NCBI GenBank assembly: GCA_023052935.1
Contig: CM041295.1
Location: 105,836,711-105,900,710 of the forward strand
Source: Piezodorus guildinii
Lineage: Eukaryota > Arthropoda > Insecta > Hemiptera > Pentatomidae
Length of the DNA stretch: 64,000 nt
Direction of reading: 5' to 3'
A program made the translations under genes and the position numbers. Shown here in pieces: positions 56,031 through 64,000 of this stretch (within the stretch, counting starts at the first letter, position 1; each line of letters starts with the position of its first letter). The notes below the pieces were generated by a model. That model was not told the DNA's origin, did not search any database, and was given only the letters and a program-made list of their open reading frames with translations.

Positions 56031-56768
56031 TAAAGAAAGATTTTGTGACGTAGGGTGTTAACGCGTCATTCTCAATGTATTGTCTGCTTATACAGCCCTT
56101 CCTCCAGAAATAGCATTTCTTCATCAAGCACTTAACCCTGTTCTCAAATTGTTTTTTTATTTATTAATAATGTTTTTTTTATTTTACTGAAGTACAATTT
56201 TTGTCGTTAAGCACAACATATGTTCTTTTTTTAAGTTCTGGCTCCTTCCTTTACATGGTAGGATACCATATTCGGTATTATAAATCTATTAAATGAGCCC
56301 AAGTGAAATGTGATTTTAATAACTTAATGAGCAATCACATGCAAATCATTCGTCTTAAATAATAATAATAATAAATACAGTTTTAATAACTTCCTTATTT
56401 ACCTAATTTATTTTCTAAAGGTCATTTTTACATAATTTAATTGTAATTATGAAATAAAATCAATACCTTACTTAAAATTATAATATCAAAGGATAATATT
56501 TTACAATACAAAAACAGCATTTCATTTAGTGATTGTAGTAAATAAATCAGATTTTGTATGGGGGATTTCCCCAAAGATAAATAAATTAGAATTATTTGTA
56601 TATTTAATTTTATTTCAACAATACTTATTCCTTAATTAAGCCTAATCGTAATTCAAGTAGCATTTTGCCACTACATGTTTAATTATTTAGACTTTCTAAC
56701 AATCTTTATTCAATTATACTGAATCCTAGTTATTAAAATTATTCTTAGACCTGTAGACCATTTGGAGG
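56031..56768. other. Unassigned AT-rich stretch
   Basis: No coding signal or known repeat was recognised. Confidence 0.35.
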
Positions 56769-56781
56769 ACTAATTTATAGT

Positions 56782-56967
56782 AGGTTCAAACCTGGCACGT
56801 GGCCTTAGGATTTTTTAATGGGAGTAAAATTAAAAGCCTGCGCGATGTCAGGTACTCGTTAAAGATACCTATCCTAATTAAACCTGGATAGACAAAATTT
56901 AGGACTCTCACTGCACCATCGTTCGATTAGCCGCAGCAGTATAAAGTGACGCTAAATAAATAAACAA
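56782..56967 (+). mobile_element. SINE-B, 5' truncated, with TSD
   Basis: Starts at the B box (AGGTTCAAACCTGG) and runs to ATAAATAAACAA. TSD ACTAATTTATAGT is perfect at 56769-56781 and 56968-56980. Confidence 0.87.
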
Positions 56968-57040
56968 ACTAATTTATAGTTCAATTACAACAACAATTTC
57001 TTAAATCGGTGTACAAATTTTATTGAACATAGTTAAAATT

Positions 57041-57312
57041 GTTTGTTTATTCATTTAACTACACTTTATGCTGCTTTGGCTAATCAGACGATGCTATTTC
57101 TAAATTTTGCCTAACCAAGTTTAATTATGGTTGGGATCTTTAACGAGTACCTGCAATTTCTCAGACTCGGGACCACTATTTTACATCCTTACCGACGGAC
57201 GCCAATGATTTTCTACTCTCTTTAAAAAATCCTGGGGACCATATTTCGGGTTTGAATCCACGACCCTTGGCATATAAGGTTATTATGCTAGCCACTACAC
57301 CACAGTTGGCCC
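57041..57312 (-). mobile_element. SINE-B, full length
   Basis: Minus-strand copy with all blocks: CACTTTATGCTGCTTTGGCT, GGGATCTTTAACGAGTACCTG and the head ending CCACTACACCACAGTTGGCCC. Confidence 0.85.
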
Positions 57313-57455
57313 ATTGAACTTGTTATGAATGAGCTATATCTATTTCGATGATGAATTAATTGTTGAATGTTTAGAAATTATAATGGAGAATTGTTAGGAA
57401 GTGCGGTTTATTAGTGAAATTATCCCAAAAAGTCGAAATAACCTCATTGAGGCAA

Positions 57456-57492
57456 CCTTGATGAAGGTCCGCAATGTAGGACGAAACACCGG
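57456..57492 (+). ncRNA. Hammerhead-like motif (PLE), solo
   Basis: CC, TTGATGA, AG, GTCC-loop-GGAC, GAAA, CACC, GG. Stem II is perfect; stem I is only two pairs. No element ends were found around it. Confidence 0.3.
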
Positions 57493-57633
57493 AACACAGA
57501 TATAATAAGTTTTCTTATCAGGGTGAATATACTTTTATTGCAATCGGGGATGTCCCCATACAATAGGAGTGTGTACAAAAATCATATTTTTATAAACAAT
57601 TTTCTACTTTTTCGTGTAACAAACTAAAGAAAA

Positions 57634-57639
<6 letters not shown>

Positions 57640-57678
<39 letters not shown>
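57640..57678. repeat. (AT)n microsatellite
   Basis: AT dinucleotide repeat upstream of SINE-A. Confidence 0.9.
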
Positions 57679-57683
<5 letters not shown>

Positions 57684-57710
57684 AATATATGTACATTGTC
57701 ATATATGAGT

Positions 57711-58004
57711 GGGGAGCCCGTGGCTGAGTGGCTAGAGCGCTAGTCTCTCATGCTACAGGTTCTGAGTTCGAATCCCAGTTCCGGCGGGGCTTTTATAAGG
57801 ATGTAAAAAAATGGGGATTCACTCACAACCTCTCCCCCGGGTATGTAAGACCCGTCAGCCAAAGGGTGGCCAGTCACAAACTTGAAAAGTGATGACCCCA
57901 CACTAAAAATTGCATCGTGTAACGTAAGTGTAAACTCGCAGGAGTTTACACCGCGAGGCCCAGGGCCTACACGGCCTGTCGCGCCACTGGAAAAAAAAAA
58001 AAAA
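57711..58004 (+). mobile_element. SINE-A, full length with perfect TSD
   Basis: Head GGGGAGCCCGTGGCTGAGTG; A box 57721-57731, B box about 57765-57776. Body through CCCGGGTATGTAAGACCCGT to CCTGTCGCGCCACTGG, then A14. TSD GTCATATATGAGT is perfect at 57698-57710 and 58005-58017. It is the best reference copy here. Confidence 0.95.
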
Positions 58005-58017
58005 GTCATATATGAGT

Positions 58018-58620
58018 ACAATGAAAAATAAATTTAGCCATAATAAAAAAAAATAAACAATAATAACTAGAAAAAAATATATAACCATTTCTTATGACTT
58101 CAAAAACAAAACAAAATCATAATAAATAAATTAAGATACATTTTTTTTTTTTTAATTTAGTGATCTATCACAAAACCTCTTAAATTTAGACTTGCTCTGG
58201 TGTAAAAGTATAGTTTTTTAATATCAAGGTGATTTCTTGATCACACCTCACCTCCAACCAACTTCACCATCATTATTTTTATTAATTGTATACTTAAATT
58301 TAAATGTCTTCGTATTTTAATTATTTTTTTTTCATGTATATATGGTGTGAATAAACTTCTACTAAGCCTAGAGACTGTAAGTGTATATTCAATTTCAAGT
58401 GTATATTCAATTAACGACAGTTCTTTTTAAAAAAACACTTTCAATGTAAATGTATTTATAATACAATATTTCTATAAAATTCTCCATATTATTCTAATAT
58501 ACAATGACATTATACAGGGGAATACTGTAGAATAGTATTAAAAACTACTAGTGACCCGCCCCTGTTTCGCACGGGTGCAATTTAAATGTGGTTAGTTGTT
58601 AAATGTATGTTGTTAGTTAG
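58018..58620. other. Unassigned; short dispersed motif at 58553-58590
   Basis: Contains CTAGTGACCCGCCCCTGTTTC, then GCACGGGTGCAA, a motif often found in dispersed animal repeats. Otherwise AT-rich, with no gene. Confidence 0.4.
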
Positions 58621-61600
58621 ACAAAAACGTTGACGTAGCAATTATTACTGAAACTCGACTAACCACTAAACAGTTCTTCAAAATACCTCAATACGTAACA
58701 TACCGTACGGACCACCCAGACGGCAAAGCCCATGCCGGTACTGCTGTCATCGTGCACCAGTCCCTCTCTCATCACTTACTCCCACTTCCTACCTATGATT
58801 TCCTACAAGCCACAGCCATAGTAATCAAATACTTTTTCCTTTCCGGTAACCCTTACATCAGCATATTGCCCTCCCAAACATTCCATTTCCAACACCGAAT
58901 TTGTATCCTTTCTAAATTCCTTAGAAATCATTTCATTCTGGGTGCAGACTTAAATGCCAAGCATCAACAGTGGGGTTCGAGAACCACGAATTCTCGTGGA
59001 CGAAATTTGCTGTCTGCACTCAACTCCCGTCATTTCAATCTCCTACCTCCTGATTCCCCTACCTACTGGCCAACCGATCCCAACCGTAATCCTGACATCC
59101 TTGACTTCTTCATTCACAGCGGATTAGGCTCCCTCAACTTATCTGTAGCTCGACTTGATGAACTATCCTCAGACCATAGTCCACTGATCCTAAAAGTATC
59201 TTCACTCCAATTCCAAAACCTATCCCACCGTCATTTATCCGAGGCCCTGTCAACTGGAACCTATTTCGCCAAATCCTGACCGATAATATTAACCTCAGAG
59301 CGACCCTCAAAACCCCAGAAGACCTTGACGATTCCGTCTACTCCTTCACCACCGCCATTCAGCAAGCTGTCTGGACTGCCTCCTATCCTAAGCACTCCAA
59401 TATAACTCCTCACCAAAACCATTTGCCTCAACACCTTGCAGACCTCATCCATGCAAAGCGCCGTGCCAGATCATTATGGCAGCGCACCCGACACCCAACA
59501 GATCGCCGCTCCTATAACTTCTATTGTAGACAATTGAAGCAGGAGTTGGCGACCTTCCGTTCCCAGTCCTTTAATTCCTATCTCTCCTCTCTGTCAGCTA
59601 GTGATAATTCCCTGTGGAATGTCACGAAGAAGATTTTAAAATCCCATCAAGTTTCCCATCCTCTCCGGCGTGGTGATGACTCCTGGGCTGCGTCTGATGA
59701 AGATAAAGCCGAGGAATTCGCCACACACCTCTCCAAAGTATTCACTCCTCACCCGGAATCCCAAAGCAATCATACTGCAGAAGTACAAGACTTCCTTTTG
59801 TCACCAATACCTCTTTCACTACCTCCTACAGCTATTAATTCCTCTGAGGTTAAATATCTTCTCCAGAAACTGACCCTCCGTAAATCTCCTGGACATGATC
59901 TCCTTACCCCCCAGATCCTCCGTCAACTTCCGCAGAAAGCTATTATATTCCTTACCTATATCTACAACTGCATCCTACGCACCACCTATTTTCCTCTCTT
60001 GTGGAAACATTCCACAATCATTCTTTTCCTAAAACCAGGTAAACCTTCCAGCAACACTTCCTCCTACAGACCTATTAGTCTACTCCCCATCCTCTCAAAA
60101 GTCTTTGAAAAACTCCTTCTAAAACGAATCCTGCCTATATTAGAATCACAAAATCTTCCTTCCCATCAGTTTGGTTTCCGTGCTCATCATTCCACTGTTC
60201 AACAAGGATTCCGAGTTGTAGACCATATTTCCTCAGCCCTTGAATGCAAAGAGTATTGTTCTGTGCGTTTCTGGACATAGCGCAAGCTTTTGACCGGGTA
60301 TGGCACACCGGATTACTCTTCAAGCTTAAAACGCATTTACCCCAGTCTCTATACCTCATTCTACGATCCTATCTCTCAAACCGTTCCTTCCGAGTTCGCT
60401 GTGGTGTAGAATTTTCTAACTTTTATCCCATTGAGGCCGGTGTTCCTCAAGGTAGCGTCTTGGGACCCGTCCTCTACATCCTTTACACTGCTGATATTCC
60501 TAATCATCCTGACACCTTTCTGGCAACATTTGCAGATGACACCGCCATCCTATCATCCATTCCGATCCTGAAATAGCATCCTTAATCCTGCAAAGACACC
60601 TTTGTCTTATCGAGGAATGGTGTAATGCTTGGCGTATTAAGGTTAATGAAAGCAAATGCACCCACGTCACCTTCACCCTTCGACGCAAATCCTGTCCAAT
60701 GGTTCATTTCAATTCCATACCGCTTCCTTCCTCAGACACAGTCCGGTATCTTGGCTTACTACTAGACAAAAGATTGACGTGGAACCCACATACAAGACTT
60801 AAACGAAAAGAACTCAACAGACGATTCGGACAGTTATACAGACTACTAAACATAAAATCTAAGCTTACAGTTGACAACAAATTATTACTTTACAAGACAA
60901 TACTGAAGACCAATCTGGACCTACGGACTTGAACTATGGGGGACAGCTAAACGTTCTAACATCAAACGCATTCAATCCTTTCAATCCAAAGTCCTCCGAA
61001 CAATAGTAAATGCTCCTTATTATGTCTCCAACTATACCTTACACCACGATCTTAATGTTCCATTTATTTCAGACCTGTTTCATCTAAATTTTCCAAATTC
61101 CACCAGAACCTCATTCATCATCCTAATCCTCTAGCACAATCCCTATCCAGCTCCACTCATCCATACAACCCTCCTAGAAGGTTGAAACGGCAGTGGCCCC
61201 GAGACATATTGTAAAAATCTATTCTGGAGTTCTGACACTGGTCAGATTCTCATCTCATGTGCGGTGTGATTGTGGCTGTGGCGCCCTCACTTAGCTTCCG
61301 CTGGCTCACACCAGTGATGCGGCTGAGAGGGAGGCGCTGGGATCCTTTGGACTCTGCTTGTCCTTCTATAAGTGGGGGACAAGCTCCGTCCGGGGTTCCC
61401 GAGCTGATTGTAAATATTGTACATAGGTATGAATGTGACATGTTTTGTTTATTTATTTGTTAACTTAATTTATTTCTATTTATTTTGTCTACTTAATTTT
61501 GTTATTGTATTCGTTTATTTTATGTAATTTGACTTTCCTTTTGTTTATATTGTAAATATTGTATAAATGAGATCCTGTAGCACTATTATTATTGTCTATT

Positions 61601-61625
61601 ATGACAAATTGTAATATATACGAAT

Positions 61626-61653
<28 letters not shown>
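58621..61653 (+). mobile_element. Jockey-A LINE, longest copy
   Basis: Covers the endonuclease (truncated at its N terminus), reverse transcriptase, 3' UTR and poly(A) (61627-61653). The flanks GTTGTTAGTTAG (58609-58620) and GTTGTTATTTAT (61654-61665) match at 10 of 12 positions, a probable TSD. ORF1 is absent because of 5' truncation. The strand agrees with the host gene, in whose intron it lies. Confidence 0.9.
58623..61213 (+). pseudogene. Jockey-A ORF2: endonuclease + reverse transcriptase, frameshifted
   Basis: Endonuclease: VDVAIITETRLTTKQFFKIP, GADLNAKHQQWGSRTTNSRG and LSSDHSPLILKV (the SDHxP motif). A frameshift near 59240 follows, then VNWNLFRQILTDNINL. The next frame to 60280 holds LRKSPGHDLLTPQILRQL, YRPISLLPILSKVFEKLL and HQFGFRAHHST. 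After a shift near 60265 comes FLDIAQAFDRVWHTGLLFKL (palm A), GVPQGSVLGPVL and FADDTAILSS. Further single-base shifts lie at about 60560, 60910 and 61078; the 10-kb copy shows the unshifted sequence at these points. All core motifs are therefore present but not in one frame. Confidence 0.88.
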
Positions 61654-61656
<3 letters not shown>

Positions 61657-62387
61657 GTTATTTATATTTAAAAAAGCACTCTTTGATCATTTGAGAGTTT
61701 ATCAATTTAGGATTACGAGTTCATCGTAACTTTTAGCTAGAAAATATTTATTTTATGACGCCAATTCATTTCTATATTTAATCATCCGCAAAAAAACTTA
61801 TTTTTTTTTTTAATCTTGCATAAAACTTATATTTCTTATTATTATTGAAAAAAGCGTAAACAATTATTTTAAAAAAAAAATGCAGAATCACATTACTTAT
61901 TAAACATTTTCAATCATTTTACTCCAAAATGATTGGATAAAAGCTATGTTATTTTTTCAAAACGCACGCCAGGCAAGCGCTCTATTACGGCGTCTATTTA
62001 GCCACAATCAATCATTTCTTCTAAGGTCTAACTTGTTCAAATATTCTCTAGGGAGGATGTATTTTCGGTTAAAAAAATAATTTTCTACAAATTTTTCGAT
62101 AATCTAAAAACTAATAGTTTCTTAAAACGCAATATTAGGACTAATGTTACTATTTCAAAGGATATGCCCGATTTTCATATTTTAAGGATTGTTTTATCTT
62201 TTATTCTAAGTTAAAAACGCCATTCTCGTTGAAAGGATTCTTAACAATTGACATATACTGTAACCAGGATACTGCTTAGAATGGAAGTTATCGTTTTATA
62301 TATAGAGAGATTGTATACCTAGTAGTATTTATAAAAAGATAATTTAATACTTAACTAATTATGAATTGTTTATGTTATTGTTTACAG
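61654..62387. other. Intron sequence with a PLE-body-like repeat
   Basis: 62140-62295 (AAAGGATATGCCCGATTTTC, then TTTTAAGG, and AAAGGATTCTTAACAATTGACAT) matches 8080-8220 inside the PLE-type element, same orientation. The rest is AT-rich. The last bases TTATTGTTTACAG are the acceptor of the exon at 62388. Confidence 0.55.
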
Positions 62388-62610
62388 TGGGAGAATAAGA
62401 CAGATAATGTAAGCATTGGCTACCTGACTTACAAGTGGCTGCATTTCATCTTACTAGTATCAGCTCTTCTCTTGTCCTTACTCAACAATGAGGAAGGGCA
62501 CCCTGCAAGATGGCCAATTTACCTTACGAATTGGGCTCTGATTCTATATTTCGTTCAAGCAATTCTTGGAACCTTTATCGTCACAAATGCATATTACTGT
62601 ATTAAGAGAG
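62388..62610 (+). CDS. Exon 3 of a rolling stone-like membrane protein gene
   Basis: Acceptor TTGTTTACAG and donor GAGAG|GTATTA border 223 bp. The exon reads WENKTDNVSIGYLTYKWLHF, then ILLVSALLLSLLNNEEG, then ARWPIYLTNWALILYFVQAI, then LGTFIVTNAYYCIKRG. Two hydrophobic segments (WLHFILLVSALLLSLL and WALILYFVQAILGTFIV) are membrane spans, and 'WPIYLTNW' with the preceding short loop is the hallmark of rolling stone-type proteins, four- to six-span membrane proteins linked to myoblast fusion in flies. Phase 0 at the start fits the exon at 43761-43875; the end is in phase 1. Downstream exons are not seen and probably lie beyond the window. The family call is from motif memory only. Confidence 0.72.
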
Positions 62611-63079
62611 GTATTACATTTACTTTTACTTAAATATATAATTAGATTACAATGCTGTCCAAATATATTTAGTTGTTAAGACACAAAGTATCCATATAAA
62701 TATCAGATATGTAATGTCTAATATATTCCTATACACCGTATTAATAACTTTGTTTTTGTTCCTATATTTCATTTTAATTTTTTTCCGAAAAACAATTTTA
62801 CTATCATCTTACATTATATAACATCTGTTTTGTTTTTCTTTTCCTTTATTTGTATCCTGTTATACATTCATCTTCATTTAATAACTTAATATACAGCTTT
62901 TGTAATAATCCGTATAATTATCATACTTTAAATTATTACACCTAAACAATAAATACAAGAAAGAATACTTTCTTTATATCTGGTACATGCATCGCACGAA
63001 TTTCAACAACGATTTATTTTTGTTTTATTCGTTTATTTTGTTTAAAATGTAATGATTTATTTTGGGTTTTTTGGTACTT
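62611..63079. other. Intron sequence, unassigned
   Basis: AT-rich, no recognised repeat or exon. Confidence 0.4.
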
Positions 63080-63545
63080 GGATGGACAGGAACTGGTTGA
63101 ACAAACGGAATTTAAAAATTGTAATGGTATTGGAGAGATGAATATACGATATATGAAGGAATAGTCCAATTCTATTCCAGACTAGAATCGGATTAGGAAA
63201 GATCTGACGAATGTTATGGTTTGTTGGGGCGTTATTTACAGTGTTGCGGACAGAGGATTTGAATAGAAGGATATCCGATATTTACGATGAGCGGTGTGAT
63301 TGGATAACTTGGTAGAGGAAGGATGCTAGGAAGTACTTAGAACCATAGGAAGGATAAAACCACTTTAAAGGCTCCCTCAGACGATCGTTCATTTCGTCCT
63401 TCCTGTCCATCGGTTCCAAGGAAGGAATACAGTGGGGAAAAAACCGTCGGTTTTGAACGACTAACCGCAGCACCCTCACACCATCGTTCAATTTCATCCT
63501 TCCAAGCCGTCCGGTCAGTCTCTTTAAACGAATAAATTGCATTCC
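63080..63545 (-). mobile_element. CR1-like LINE relic
   Basis: The minus strand contains REPLKWFYPSYGSKYFLASF, then LYQVIQSHRSS, aligning with the ELKWLYPKFRRQYFLGTYLYQ region of the 36.5-kb element. Further 3' sequence to about 63080 is comparable but heavily decayed, and the region upstream of REP is unrelated or scrambled. Confidence 0.6.
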
Positions 63546-64000
63546 TTCTTAACAGCTGCGAGTGGATTTTTTTTTCAGTGTATAGTCAATTAATTAAGTG
63601 AGGAAAAGTAATGGACGCGACTATAGCTTTAGCTATTAGTTTAGCAGTAGGATTAAGAAAAAAATAGAAGATCAAAGTGGTTAAAAGAGTGGCTTTTAAA
63701 GAGGTGAACATTCTCATGTAAATTTACATGAGCGATTTACCGAACTTAATTGATAAAGCACCATATTTTTATTTTAATGAATTTTCAGGTAGCGTGAAAT
63801 TCATTATATAGAGCCAACGCTTAGGGTATAAGTGAACACGACGGAAGACGGAAGAAAAATGTGACGTAGTTCCTATTTCTTGTAGTGTAATTATTTATTA
63901 TATTTGCTTGAAGTGTTCTATGCAGCATCCGGCAATAATGCATAAGGTGAATGATGCATTGTATGTGCCTAAAAACATTTTATGTGCTAAAATGCTTTTA
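63546..64000. other. Unassigned AT-rich end of window
   Basis: No gene or repeat was recognised. Confidence 0.35.

Noticed and set aside
57711..57790. tRNA-like sequence with A and B boxes
   Set aside because: The boxes are good but the sequence continues into a repeated body of about 290 bp with a tail and TSD, so it is a SINE head, not a tRNA gene.

Overview
This is a eukaryotic, AT-rich window from an animal, most probably an arthropod. The reasons are the low gene density, the Jockey-clade, CR1-like and RTE-like LINEs, Penelope-like elements with a GIY-YIG domain, a mariner close to the cecropia type, hAT and Helentron-like DNA elements, tRNA-derived SINEs, and one spliced host gene. There is no bacterial-style gene organisation. 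Almost everything recognisable is transposable-element DNA, much of it nested, and many boundaries can be fixed by target-site duplications (TSDs) read directly.

The only good host gene is on the plus strand. Three exons (43484-43554, 43761-43875, 62388-62610) have consensus splice sites and compatible phases, and encode a multi-pass membrane protein resembling the rolling stone family. Its 18.5-kb intron holds an RTE-like LINE tail, a 3.26-kb hAT-type foldback, two Jockey fragments, a Penelope-related inverted-repeat element, a deleted mariner, several SINEs and a 3-kb Jockey copy.

Regions: (1) 1-9.4 kb: a near-intact CR1-like LINE (minus), a LINE fragment split by a SINE, Helentron-like copies and an inverted Penelope-type element. 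(2) 9.4-18.4 kb: a 5'-truncated Jockey with an open reading frame, a small element with two tandem hammerhead-like motifs, and a structure of inverted and tandem 390-bp units. (3) 18.4-24.3 kb: Penelope-like relics, one split by a Helentron-like copy inside its GIY-YIG domain. (4) 24.3-35.9 kb: SINEs, a Merlin/ISXO2-like transposase remnant and more Helentron-like copies. (5) 35.9-43.4 kb: a second near-intact CR1-like LINE inserted in a Helentron-like copy. (6) 43.4-62.6 kb: host exons and their large intron. (7) 62.6-64 kb: a LINE relic.

Family names used here are my own. HEL = Helentron-like nonautonomous family of about 1.1 kb, about 20 copies or fragments; its strand is given so that the 5' end reads TCTGGTGCGCGC. 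PLE = Penelope-like. SINE-A to SINE-D = tRNA-derived families. Jockey-A and Jockey-B = two Jockey families. The most interesting signals are the hAT foldback with paired 109-bp tandem arrays, a paralogous empty site that supports two insertions, and a set of hammerhead-ribozyme-like motifs with covarying stems in the PLE-type repeats. All family assignments come from reading motifs by eye; no database search was run.
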